NCBI GenBank assembly: GCA_030849465.1
Contig: JARVLF010000008.1
Span: 248,001-312,000, forward strand
Length of the DNA: 64,000 nt
From: Moesziomyces globuligerus
Lineage: Eukaryota; Basidiomycota; Ustilaginomycetes; Ustilaginales; Ustilaginaceae
Direction of reading: 5' to 3'
Part shown: in pieces, positions 30,627 through 40,749 of the stretch
Layout of the letters: each line of letters starts with the position of its first letter
How positions within the stretch are numbered: the stretch's first letter is position 1
Position numbers and translations under genes: made by a program
The notes under the pieces: generated by a model
Databases searched by the model: none
Seen by the model: only the letters and a program-made list of their open reading frames with translations
What the model was told of the DNA's origin: nothing

Positions 30627-32244
30627 ATGCCAGCACCGATAGAGCGCAGCACCATTGCGCCAAGCGCTGATGCGGCGGCCGCCGACGAGCTCTCCAAGAC
30701 CTTTGTCGTTCCGCTCGGCTCGCGCTCGTACAGCAAGCAGTACGCACAGCTCTACGACTACCGCCTGGCGTATCTCAAGAAGCGCATCCTCCCGCGCGCA
30801 AAGTCGCGTTGGGTCGACAACTTTGACTCCTTCGCCCACTCGCAGTCCCAGCCCTCGTCGCAGCTCGACGCGTCCGACGCCGGGCCATCCTCACCGAGGC
30901 TCGCGATGCAAGATCCACCCAAGCTGGTCGATCGCATCCTTGATGTGCGCCATGGCGACATCTGCTACATCGTCGGCAACGTCTACTGCGCCATGCCGCT
31001 CAAACCTGACGTCCTCGAAGACTTGACACGAGAAGTAAGTCGCACTCTCTTCCGCACAGCCGGTTGAGGCAACCCTGCTGACCCGCCCGTCCCTCCTGTC
31101 CTCCTCGGCTGGCATCCTTCGCCGCCGACAGCAATGGCTAGCACCGCAGCCAGTGCGTGCCAAGTACGTCGACTTTGACAAGGACGAGCTGTACATCGAA
31201 GACCAGAGTGGACGCGTCAAGCTCGTCGGCGAGGCCATCCGAAGCGGTGGCCCTCTGCGCTCCATGCTCATCACTGGCGTCGTCGCTGCTGTCTTGGGCA
31301 CCGAGACCCGCGCTGGAGACTTTGACGTCGTCGATGCCGTCTTTGCATCTCTCCCCGCGCCCTCGCCCGTGCCTTCCATATCGAACAAGGCCGAGCACAA
31401 GTCTCCGGACACAGCGGTCGGCGAGGATCAGTGGGTGGTGCTCATGAGCGGTATGGCGATTGGAGGCGAGTCGGCGCTCGAGTCCGAGCTCGCCATGCAG
31501 CTCCTTGTCGAGTATCTCACCGGCGAGCTCGGGAACGATGCAGACCGTTCCTCGAGCTCGCGCATCGTGGCCGCCGTCATCGCGGGCAACTCGCTCGCGC
31601 CCCCCACGCGCTTCGAGGAGGAGGATCGACCCAAGCGCTACGGCCAGGACCAGCCGACCTTCTCGTCCGCTCCGACGCTGGCGCTCGATCAGCTTCTCAC
31701 CGATCTGTGCTCTGCCATGCCCGTGCACCTCTTGCCCGGCGAGCGCGATCCGGCCTCGGTGGCCATCCCGCAGCAGCCGATCCACTTTGCACTCCTCCCG
31801 CGGGCCGGTCGCTTCGACTCGCTACACCGCCACACCAACCCAGCCTGGCTCACGCTGGGCGACCGCAAGCTCCTCGGCACCTCGGGCCAGAACATCGACG
31901 ATATCTACAAGTACGTCGACGAACCCGACTCTGCCCGCATCGATATGGCGCTCCGCACGCTCGAGTGGGGCCACCTCGCCCCCACCGCCCCCGACACGCT
32001 GTGGTGCTATCCGTTCAAGTCCACCGACCCCTTTGTGCTCAAGCAGCGGCCCGACGTGCTCTTCGTCGGCAATCAGCCTAGCTACGCCTCCGCCATGTAC
32101 ACATTCGACCCGGAGGCGCAGGCACAGCCTCGAGCCGGATGCAGAGTGATCCTCGTCCCCGAGTTCGCAAGGACCAGGCAAGTCGTGCTCCTCAACCTCG
32201 CCTCGCTCGACACCAAGCTCATCACCATCGACATTCCCTTGTAG
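30627..32244 (+). CDS. POL31: DNA polymerase delta small subunit (Pol31/POLD2)
   Basis: Exons 30627-31034 and 31132-32244, phase 0 (506 residues); the junction reads EDLTRE|QWLAPQ. The N-terminal OB-fold region has SYSKQYAQLYDYRLAYLK and GDICYIVGNVYC. The calcineurin-like but inactive phosphoesterase domain follows (VVLMSGMAIGG, DLCSAMPVHLLPGERDPAS, LGTSGQNIDDIYKY). The C-terminal part ends with LDTKLITIDIPL. The family's usual metal-binding residues are replaced, as in other B-subunits, so the role is structural: it links the catalytic Pol3 to Pol32 and also serves polymerase zeta. Its stop is 65 bp from the convergent F-box-like gene. Confidence 0.95.
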
Positions 32245-32309
32245 GCCCAACAAACGCCCCAAACAAACGCAATCCAGCCACACGATATCTTGTTTGGACC
32301 ATTTGCATC

Positions 32310-33767
32310 TCATCCTTGTATCAATCGGGACGTCGAAGGCAGGCCGACGTCGCTGATCTGTTCCCACACCCTTCGCTGTCGCCTGAGCGCATTGCCAGCA
32401 TCCACTGTGGCGCCCGCATCGCCCTCGTCCCACATGTTCATCCCGCTGTACTGACCGCCGGCGTTGTTGATCAGGTCGCGCAGCGCGTCCCATTCGTCGA
32501 GCACGACGCCGTTGAGCGGCGTCGGGTGGATCGTCGGGATGTTGAGCACGGGATCCCACTCCCTCTCCAGATCCTCAAACGTCGCGTCTAGGCCGCCAGC
32601 AAGTCCTCCCGTCTCGTCCCACGACGGCACAGACGCCCTGGTAGGATCCGCAGCCGTAGCAGGTTGGTGATAGAGCGGAAACGAGCCCGATAGAAGTGTG
32701 CGGAACTGGTCGCACCGAGTGTGTGCCGTCTGGATCGTCAGTCTGCGGAACTTGTCGTTCTTCGAAGGCCGTGCTGGTGCCAGCCCTTCGTTGAGCTCGA
32801 GCGCCGATAGCTCGCTCCACAGCCCTTCGATAGCGGACCGGGCATGGAAATTAGGCGGAGCCGTCAAGGACTGGCCTTCGGCTGCGCTGAGCTCTTCTGC
32901 GGGCGTCGCCAACGCATCCGTGTCGGAAGTGGGGGGTTGCGGGTCTGCAAAGTGCTTGCTAGGCCGCTGCAAGAGCCTACGCAGGACGTTACTGTCTCTC
33001 GTAATGTCTCCGTAGTCCTTGGGAGCCGACCAGACGAGCCATTCCAGATCTGCGAGAGTCCTGATCTCGTCGGCCTCTTCGAAGGCGAGGTTGGTGTCGA
33101 CGATACGGAGCACCCTGACCTTTCGGAAGATCGGGGCACTGAAGCCGCCGACGAAGCTGTGTGGATTGACGCTCGTCAGGCGTACGGGCTGGCATGCCGA
33201 GCCGTACGTGTGCGCGGCGTGCAGGCTCAGCAGCTCGCCAGCGAGCGCAACGTCCTGCAGCTTGCGGCACGAACGGAGCACGGTGCGTACCGAGACGTGC
33301 ACGTGCTCGCGCATGTCGGTGATGTAGGCGGCTTCGTTGTACGACGGTGGCGACAGAGCCGTGATCAGGTCCGACGACGAGTTGTCCGGGCCCACCCAGA
33401 GCCTGCGCACGAGGCGTGCGGTCTTTGCACTGGATCTGGCCAGCTCTGCAAACGCATGGATCGCAGCCGAGGAGCACAGCGCAACGGTGGCGTACACATG
33501 CGGGGCGAGCCGGTCGTTGTAGTAGCGAGAGAGGCTCAGCAGGTGCAGCTTGCTGGCATTGTCAGTCGCAGTCGACGCAGCGAACTCGAGAATATAAGTG
33601 ATCAGCTCGCTCGGCAGCGACGAAGCCAGCGCACGGAGCCGTAGTGAAGCTTGGTCATTGCGGCCGACCGTGCTGCTGTCGTTGGCGGTCGCACCGGCGC
33701 GCTTGGCCCGCACGGATTTGGAGGCCTTGACCACTCCTGAGCCGAGCTTGGTCGGTGCTGGCACCAT
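32310..33767 (-). CDS. F-box-like protein of unknown target
   Basis: Intronless. The first ATG in frame is at 33767 (485 residues, MVPAPTKLG); the frame continues upstream only from a TTG. Residues about 45-90 (LRALASSLPSELITYILEFA ... LHLLSLSRYYNDRLAPHVYA) fit a fungal F-box: an LPxEL start, an ILEFA helix and a second helix. The rest has leucine-rich stretches (IFRKVRVLRIVDTNLAF, LADLEWLVWSAP) but no clear repeat. This is typical of the large fungal family of F-box adaptors thought to bind Skp1, with unknown substrates. Assignment rests on the N-terminal pattern alone. Confidence 0.7.
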   Translation of the reverse strand: MVPAPTKLGSGVVKASKSVRAKRAGATANDSSTVGRNDQASLRLRALASSLPSELITYILEFAASTATDNASKLHLLSLSRYYNDRLAPHVYATVALCSSAAIHAFAELARSSAKTARLVRRLWVGPDNSSSDLITALSPPSYNEAAYITDMREHVHVSVRTVLRSCRKLQDVALAGELLSLHAAHTYGSACQPVRLTSVNPHSFVGGFSAPIFRKVRVLRIVDTNLAFEEADEIRTLADLEWLVWSAPKDYGDITRDSNVLRRLLQRPSKHFADPQPPTSDTDALATPAEELSAAEGQSLTAPPNFHARSAIEGLWSELSALELNEGLAPARPSKNDKFRRLTIQTAHTRCDQFRTLLSGSFPLYHQPATAADPTRASVPSWDETGGLAGGLDATFEDLEREWDPVLNIPTIHPTPLNGVVLDEWDALRDLINNAGGQYSGMNMWDEGDAGATVDAGNALRRQRRVWEQISDVGLPSTSRLIQG

Positions 33768-34157
33768 AGTTGCCAGATACGTTCGCCTAGGGTACCATAT
33801 CTGTACGGTCGAGGTGTGCGCCCGTGTGGCTCTTGGCGTCGTGCACAAACGAGGTTGTTGGTGGTGGTCATAGAGCAGATCGGACCGAGCTTAAACTTGC
33901 ATTAGCGTGAGGCCCGCCTCCACACGGACTAGAGGTCCGATCGGAGGCCGATCCTTTGTCCGCAACTTCAATTTGAGCTCGATCGGGACCCCGATATCGC
34001 AAAACCAGCCGAAGCAAACTGAGCTTTTTGGGCACGTCCTGTTGCGCCTACCTCTTGAGCTCCTGTCAACACCTTCGTGCCCATCCTCCATCATCCAGAG
34101 CTCGGACCGCTTTGCTCTCGACCTGGTGCGCACTGCCGCATCTCCCCGCAGCCCAAT
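33768..34157. promoter_or_regulatory. Divergent promoter region, F-box gene / YJU2
   Basis: 390 bp between start codons. No TATA box or repeat was seen. Confidence 0.35.
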
Positions 34158-35090
34158 ATGGCGGACCGAAAGGCGCTGAACCACTACTTTCCGCCGGACT
34201 TTGATCCGTCCAAGATCCCGCGGCGGAAGCAGCCCAAGGACCAGCAGCAGACGGTGCGTCTGATGGCGCCGTTTTCGATGCGCTGCAACACGTGCGCCGA
34301 ATACATCCACAAGGGCCGCAAGTTCAACGCGCGCAAGGAGCTCGTGATCGGCGAAGACTACTACGGCATCAAGATCTTCCGCTTCTACATCAAGTGCACG
34401 CGCTGCTCGGCCGAGATCACGTTCAAGACGGATCCCAAGAATGCCGACTACCTTGCGGAGCACGGTGCGAGCCGCAACATTGTGCCTACCAAGGACGACC
34501 GGGCCGATGAAGAGGAGGGCGATGAGCTGCTGACGGAGCAGGAGAAGCTCGAGCGCAAGCTCGAAAGGATGGAGGGCGATCCGATGAAGCAGCTCGAGGA
34601 GCGTACGCTCGACTCGCGCAGGGAGATGGAGATCCTCGATGCGCTGCAGGATATCCGCACGCGCAACGCTCGTATCGAAAGAGTCGATCCGGACACTGTC
34701 CTAGCCAAGCTGCACGACAAGGCTCCCGGCCCAAGCGCCCTCAGCGGAGCGGCACCGGCCAAGACGATCGAGGACGAGGAGCAGGCTAGGGCCGAGGAGG
34801 AGGACGAAGAGCTCGTGCGCAAGTACTTTGGCAAAGCCCTCGACCAGCCCGCTTCGCTCGCACCGACCAACGGCAACACCGGCGGCATTAGCGTCAAGCG
34901 CAAGCTGCTCGACGACCAGGACGTCGAGCCAGACGTCCACGCCTTGCTCGCCCTGAAATCGGCAGGGACGGCGACTGCATCCATACCCAGCTCGTCCTCG
35001 ACGCCTGCCGCGTCGTCAGCTCCCGCACCGCCAGCCAAGAAGAAGAAGAATGCGCCCAACGCCTTCGGCATCGTTCGCAAGAAGAAGTAG
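34158..35090 (+). CDS. YJU2: Pre-mRNA splicing factor Yju2 (CWC16/CCDC94)
   Basis: Intronless, 310 residues. The start at 34158 gives the family's opening, [21 protein letters not shown] zinc-binding domain follows with cysteine pairs [20 protein letters not shown] and [20 protein letters not shown]. The central part is acidic and coiled ([19 protein letters not shown]), then a variable tail ends in a basic [17 protein letters not shown] stretch, a likely nuclear signal. Yju2 joins the activated spliceosome after Prp2 and promotes the first transesterification. The basic tail and length match CCDC94-like members. Confidence 0.95.
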   Translation: MADRKALNHYFPPDFDPSKIPRRKQPKDQQQTVRLMAPFSMRCNTCAEYIHKGRKFNARKELVIGEDYYGIKIFRFYIKCTRCSAEITFKTDPKNADYLAEHGASRNIVPTKDDRADEEEGDELLTEQEKLERKLERMEGDPMKQLEERTLDSRREMEILDALQDIRTRNARIERVDPDTVLAKLHDKAPGPSALSGAAPAKTIEDEEQARAEEEDEELVRKYFGKALDQPASLAPTNGNTGGISVKRKLLDDQDVEPDVHALLALKSAGTATASIPSSSSTPAASSAPAPPAKKKKNAPNAFGIVRKKK

Positions 35091-35314
35091 CTCCGCCCAA
35101 CTATACCCCCTGTCCGTCTTGCCCCGCAGGACGGACAGACTCTGTACTTGTACCTCACCCCTTGCCATTCACCGTGCATCGAGACCGTTCTGCACTTTGA
35201 CCCGCAGTCTCACTTTCCTTGCGGCTGAGCTGCGCCAAGAGACACACAAACGACCGGCAAAAGGAACAAGGAGCAGAAAGGAACGTTGAGACATTGCGAA
35301 AGGAGAAAGACCTA

Positions 35315-35390
35315 ACGTCGCTGCAGTAATTGTCGTGAATCAGTACTTCTCGTGAAATTTCAAACATGCGCACCCTACAGCAGATGGCTA
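35315..35390 (+). repeat. Left terminal inverted repeat (76 bp)
   Basis: Exact reverse complement of 36146-36221. Begins ACGTCGCTGCAGTAATTGTC. Confidence 0.92.
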
Positions 35391-36145
35391 CATTTTGAAA
35401 ATACCCCTCTCAATTTGAGATGGCGTCAGTCCTTGGAAACAACGTCAACACTGCCTTTGTCTGTGTCCAATGGGTCAACACCATGCCAGACTGTACATCA
35501 CATTGATTTGGTCCACCTCAGCAACCCAAATACAGAGACACTGTGACTTGAAGTTGTGCTTGGTGCATTTGGGCACTTTACCAGTGATTTCCTTAAATAA
35601 CTAGTTCTGACCATACCACGGCCATTGAGCACAAATGTGGACATCTCTTCTGATGGCCACAAAGAACATCAGCGCTGTCAACACGGGTAGCAGCAAAGAA
35701 TACAACGTCAGTGTCTTAGTTGCGGTGATTGATGGATGGGTCAAAAACATGGAAAATTGACACTGCTCTGCTGCCTGTAAAATTTTGCAAACCTTCATCT
35801 TGGAAAACCACGGTATCCAGATTTGTTGCGGACAGAGATTATGTGCTTACTCCAGTGTCACTTGGTGAACACTCATGATGGCCAGATCAGATCTGTGTTT
35901 GGTGTACCTGGGCCTGAGATATAGGAGGAAGTACGTTTTTCAATAAAAGACTGGTAAAGTGCCTGAAGGCAGCATGCACAACTTCAAAGCGCAGCATCTT
36001 GGTCTCCAGATGGCTGAAGTTGACCAAAGTTGGATCAGCAAGCGGACAGGTATGCTGTCTACGTGCTGATCACATCAGAGGCAGCCATCAATGCTGTCTG
36101 CAGAAAATGACACCATCTCAGATTTACCATGACTTTTCAAAAATA

Positions 36146-36221
36146 TAGCCATCTGCTGTAGGGTGCGCATGTTTGAAATTTCACGAGAAGTACTGATTCA
36201 CGACAATTACTGCAGCGACGT
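36146..36221 (-). repeat. Right terminal inverted repeat (76 bp)
   Basis: Exact reverse complement of 35315-35390; the flanking TA is at 36222-36223. Confidence 0.92.
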
Positions 36222-36655
36222 TAAGAAAGCAGAGTGAAGAGCCGAGACCGGCGCACAAGGCCGGAGGAGAGCTCGTACCAAGAGGGGGGCGAATGAAGGC
36301 GAAGGTGGAAAACATGCAGGCCGGATGAGGGAAGAAGTGGGGGAAGGGGGGGCCGGGATTGTGATGCGGATTATACGCGACCATGAGAGAACGTAGACAG
36401 CCTCGAAACGAGGTCAGGAGGAGGGGGGTGAGGGGAGGGGGGAGGGGGGAGGGGGGAGGAGATGAGCGACTGGACGTGCGTGTCGCCTGGTGGGCGGGGG
36501 ACGCAAGAGTCCTGCATCTCCGGAGCAAGCCAGGATGAGACCGGGATGCGGTAATGAGTGTATCGGAGCGGAGCCTCGGTCCGCTGTCAAGGGGTATGGA
36601 CCGGCTTGCCAGTAAGCATGAGGAAAAAAGGAAGCAACGAGGGCGAAGAGGGGTT

Positions 36656-37780
36656 TTAGCGCTGCGACTCCTCGTCGCGGAGATGCCAACCACTCTCTTC
36701 GTCCGAGAGCGGGCCGCGGCGGGAGCCTCTCTTGGATCCGCCGCGGGAGCTGGCCTTGCCGCCCGCAGCCGCGGCGGCAGCCAGGGGGCCACCGCCGACT
36801 TCGCCCTGGGACGAGGACTGCGAGAGAGGTCTGCCGCCGATCTGGCTCTCCTCGTCCTCGTCGACGATGCCGCCGTAGGCGACGCCGCGCCTGCCACGGC
36901 TACCTAGCGAGATGGGTGCGCTGGCGCGCGACTCCATCTCGGGATCGTTGTACGCGACGCCTCTCCTGCCGACGCCGCCTGCGCTGGAGCTGGCGGTCGA
37001 GCTGCCCGGACTCCTCCTGCCCGTATCGCGGTACGAAGCAGCGGGCGCCGCGGCGGCGCCACCTGCGCCACCGAAGGCAGCGGCGCGGGTGGGCGAGCGA
37101 CCGATGGCGTTCTGGCGCTGCTGCTGCTTAGCCTGCTGCGCATGGTTGTACGCCCTCCTGCCCCACTCGAAATGGGGCTCGTTGAGGCTCTCCTGGTCGA
37201 GGAAGAGGAAGATGTACATGCCGTAGAGCAGCTCGATGACAAAGAGGAAGACCTGTACGCCAAACGTCGCGTAGGCAAAGCCCGTAGCGTAGTTGATCAG
37301 ATCGCAGACGTGGCCAAAGTTGGCGGGCTTCTCGTAGTGCCAGTAGCCATCGAACTGGCAGTTCTCCCTTCCGCGCAGATCGTTGGCAAACGCAAGTGCG
37401 CCCGAGACCCAGAGCACGCACATGGCGAACTGGAGGAGGAGCTCGAGCTTGACCATGAAGAGCGAGTAGAGGAAATCGCCGTAGTTGATAAACGGCATGA
37501 GCGGGAGGAAGATGTTGTAGCCAAAGTAGAGGATGGGCGTAAAGAGGCCGAGGATGATGAGGAAGATGAGCGAGCCCCACGACGGACGGATGATGGGATC
37601 GTGCGAGTTGTAGTAGTCCACCACCAGGATGCAGATGATGGCGGTGGCGAGCGAGAGCAGAGCGACGAGGCCGGTGACGAGGAAGCGGATGACGAGCATC
37701 ACGTTCGGGTGCGGCGCACCCGGCAGCGAGCCGCGCGCGGGCTCAGCTACGGTGAGCGAGCGGCGCTGCGGAAGACCCAT
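36656..37780 (-). CDS. MARVEL-like four-TM membrane protein
   Basis: Intronless, 374 residues. Four hydrophobic segments are clear: about 27-50 (VIRFLVTGLVALLSLATAII), about 68-88 (LIFLIILGLFTPILYFGYN), about 110-130 (LELLLQFAMCVLWVSGALAF) and about 165-195 (ATFGVQVFLFVIELLYGMYI). The loop between TM3 and TM4 holds a cysteine pair (ENCQFDGYW, FGHVCDL). The cytosolic C-terminal half is Gln-, Ser- and Arg-rich with repeated RRGVAYxDxE-type stretches (GRRGVAYNDPEMES, GRRGVAYGGIVDEDEES), likely phosphorylated. This fits fungal MARVEL proteins of the plasma membrane and eisosomes (Nce102-like in topology). No specific function is claimed. Confidence 0.75.
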   Translation of the reverse strand: MGLPQRRSLTVAEPARGSLPGAPHPNVMLVIRFLVTGLVALLSLATAIICILVVDYYNSHDPIIRPSWGSLIFLIILGLFTPILYFGYNIFLPLMPFINYGDFLYSLFMVKLELLLQFAMCVLWVSGALAFANDLRGRENCQFDGYWHYEKPANFGHVCDLINYATGFAYATFGVQVFLFVIELLYGMYIFLFLDQESLNEPHFEWGRRAYNHAQQAKQQQRQNAIGRSPTRAAAFGGAGGAAAAPAASYRDTGRRSPGSSTASSSAGGVGRRGVAYNDPEMESRASAPISLGSRGRRGVAYGGIVDEDEESQIGGRPLSQSSSQGEVGGGPLAAAAAAGGKASSRGGSKRGSRRGPLSDEESGWHLRDEESQR

Positions 37781-40749
37781 GGTCTGCGATCGACACGCGC
37801 GGTGCGTGCGGAAGAGCAGCAGGAAGAGTTGGCGTCACGGTACAAGCAAGCGGGTCAATCGAGCGGACGCAGTCGAGATGGAGGGAGACACAACTCCAAT
37901 CGATGTCGAGGTCGAAATTGGTACGAGTGCTGCTTCACGGACGGACTCGATACGACGGGATTGGGCGTGCCGAGGTGGATGGATGTGAGGCTGCGAGGTA
38001 AGGAGGATGCACACGCCGCCGAGACCGAACGAGGGACTGCTCGACGAGAAGGAAGAGGTCAAGATGACGGGTATAGGGACGATCGAGACGGAGCAGGTCG
38101 AGTCGGGCGAGGATGAGGATGGAGGGAAGGAGGAGCGGACGAAGGAGGGATAAGGTTGGATCGAGAGGACGACGCTGGGCCAGGAGGCGCGGGGTAGGAC
38201 GAGGGGGAGGGGAGCGGGCAGACGGGGGGGCGGGGGGCGGGATCTGCAAAAGGAGCAGCTCACTTGACACTACGGATCGTTTGGGGGAGCAGGCTTGCGC
38301 GGGGCAAGCAGAGGGTAGAGTGACAGTCTGCACGAGCGAGGTGGCCTGGATGAGACGAACCCGCCATCCTGGTTGTACTGTCGAGTACGACGAGGGACGG
38401 GGTGGGTTAGCTACAGTATTGTGGGCTGCACGGTAGAAGAGTGAGCGGGCTCGGTTCGCTCGCCGCGGTGGACGGAGGCGAGGCGGCGGCTGCAGCCGCG
38501 CATCAGGCGAGACCCGGTCGCAAACGCTCGCCATCGTGGGTGCGGTGCTGATCCAGACCCTTAGCTCACGATGTCTGAGTAGGCTCGCTCCCAACCGCAT
38601 CTCTCTGGCAGGTTCATACATTGTCACAGCATCTGGCCCAGGCGCTGAACGAGCACGTCTACAGGCCAAACTTGGAGATTCAAGCTCGAGCGCGGGCCTC
38701 TGTATTTGCATCGACCTAGCTGTGTGCTTGCGTACTATACGTTGAGGAGGACGCAAGGCGGGGGGGGGGGGGGGGGGGGGTGAGTTGAAGATGAGGGCGA
38801 AGGATCGACAAGGGGCGCGAGCGGGCAGGGTTGCGGAGAAAGACGAGATGCAGCGAGGCGCTTTGCGAGGTGCTGAGTGTAGCGGGGAATTGTTTTTTCC
38901 TCTCTCGACGACTGTGGTGAGTCTTTGGAGCTGGATGCGAGGCGACGCTCAAGGCAGTAGCGGAGCACCAAAAGCGCTCGAACCGCATTGCGGGCTGGGC
39001 GCCAAGCGGCTGATAGGGCGGCGGTTGGTATCGAATTCCCAGTCGGGGCGTCGAGCCAGAGGGCACATGCGCACTGTGCTCTCGCCCTAGTCAACTCGCA
39101 CCCCGCCTAAGCGAGCTAGAGCCTGCAGCCCCGATCGAATTTGTCGTCGCTACAGAAATCCAGGTCCAGGCGCGCATAGATCGACACGGTGCGACTGCCC
39201 CTTGCCTTGCCTTGCCTTGCCGTCCCGATTTTAGCACAGCGCCCGGTCTGCAAGAGAAGGGTTCCAGCGATTTCCTCGACCTCGCTCAGCACGCATCCGC
39301 ACACAGATCCACTCGTATTTCTGTATACATACGCTACTGTACACCACTTGGGTTGCACTCTTCGAGCGCTGCTCGACTGTCGCAGCCGCAGAATTGGCTT
39401 TGAGCGAGCAAGAAGAAGGGGATGCAAGAGCTTGGGCTGGTGGGTTGGCGCGCGGGGGAGTTGGGGTGTGAAAGCAGAGCCGACGCCCACTCGCCTAAAC
39501 GGAGTGTCAGGCGGCGCGGATGCGCTGTTTGTAGCAACCGGAGCCTCAATCCTGGCTCGAAGGCGCAATGTTGTTTTTAGACCTCTTTTTCGTCGGTTTT
39601 TTTCCCACTGACTGGTTCCTGCTGGTTTGCAGGTCGCATGTCGACGTGCATGCGCATATGCATGCATGCATGGCCTACGTTTGCCCCCATCACGCTCCCT
39701 CGACGCCGTTGCCCTCGCCTCGAGGTCGGAGTGCCAATCCATTTCCGCCCAAAAAAAAGACCCCCCGTCGAGCGCATGTCTACAGCCCACACCATGTCGT
39801 GGACCTTGGCAACAGCAGGAGCAAGTGCCGTGCACAAGGCTCGCAGCTCTTGCTTTGCCCGTCTGCCAACATGCCATCCCCTTGAGCAACATGCTGTTCC
39901 TGAGTCAACCCTGTGCTTGCCAGGTACGCTTGGATCCGCATGAGCCTCATCCGGACCAGACGTTCTCACCATTGCTCGTGAAGAACATGAGCGACTACTG
40001 GAAGTCTGTTGTGTGCAGCATCTACAGTAGGCTGGGTTCGTACGGCGCTGCGTGGGATCGAGCGGTGAGACTTGCGCACTCAGTGGCTTTGAATTTTTTT
40101 TCTTTTCTTTTCCTTTTCTCGCACGCGGTGACGCAGTTGCAGCTCGCAATTGTTCGCACCGCGCCCTGCTGCCGAATCCGGTCGTTGGCTGCGCTCCAAG
40201 CGAATCCGCCACCAAGCCTTCCCCTGTCTCATAATGTCCGCATTCGCGCGAACGCGCCCATCGACTCGGCCATCGACCGCGCCGTGTAGAGCCCTTTCGC
40301 AAAAATGCTACCATCGGACAGACGGTGCGATGCACCCGATTCGAAGCTTTCCATCCCGATGACCATACCGCTCATCATTCGGACCTCTTGCTCATACGCC
40401 GACACCTCATCCTTCGTGGCACGTAGGGCGTGGATGGCCTTGTGGTGTAGAAGCGACGACGTGCGACCGGCGTAGCGGCTTGGTTCCCATGCTATCCGTG
40501 CAGCCTGTGGGCAGACGAAACCAGGACCGAGCAGCAACAGAGCTGCAACGGCGGTTCCTGAATTACCCCGCACACCCGCGTCGACCCTTTCACGCAGCTC
40601 TCGCTCACCCGCAACTCGAGCTTCCCACACCATCCAACCTTTATCCGATCCGACCATGCGATCAGGCCCGATACATCTCAGATCCGCTACACGGCCTTCG
40701 CAGCACTGCATCTATTGTAACAATGGCCGTGCGAGACGGAGCACAACGT
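37781..40749. other. 3-kb stretch without a recognisable gene
   Basis: Many overlapping frames are open because of GC content. None shows a family motif, consistent codon bias or a clear promoter. Contents seen: a 21-G run (38760-38780), a CCTTG pentamer tract (about 39203-39225), a T/C-rich tract (about 40095-40120) and ATGCATGCATG alternations (about 39655-39670). It contains the promoter of the divergent MARVEL-like gene and the 3' flank of the Sec14-HAD gene. A non-coding RNA or fast-evolving gene cannot be excluded. Confidence 0.5.
38760..38780 (+). repeat. Poly(G) run, 21 nt
   Basis: Uninterrupted G run followed by TGAGTTGAAG. The length is a likely sequencing or polymerase-slippage hot spot. 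Confidence 0.9.

Larger units (their letters stand above)
35315..36221. mobile_element. Foldback/MITE-type transposable element, 907 bp
   Basis: Ends begin ACGTCGCTGCAG and close CTGCAGCGACGT. The terminal 76 bp are exact reverse complements, and similarity continues imperfectly inward. Both sides are flanked by TA (35313-35314 and 36222-36223), the target duplication of Tc1/mariner-type elements. The interior also pairs with itself: the TTGAAGTTGTGC...GGCACTTTACCAGT stretch near 35550-35590 recurs inverted near 35950-35990. The whole element is therefore a diverged palindrome. Composition is clearly less GC-rich than its surroundings. No transposase frame is present, so it is non-autonomous. 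Confidence 0.88.
35091..36655. other. Convergent gap invaded by a transposable element
   Basis: 1.57 kb between YJU2 and the MARVEL-like gene. The element at 35315-36221 fills the middle. The remainder is 3' flank: 35091-35312 on one side and 36224-36655 on the other, the latter with a G-rich run at about 36420-36460. Confidence 0.7.

Noticed and set aside
39116..40335. Overlapping frames of about 250 codons in the 3-kb gap
   Set aside because: They overlap one another, show no codon bias or motif and cross simple-sequence tracts.
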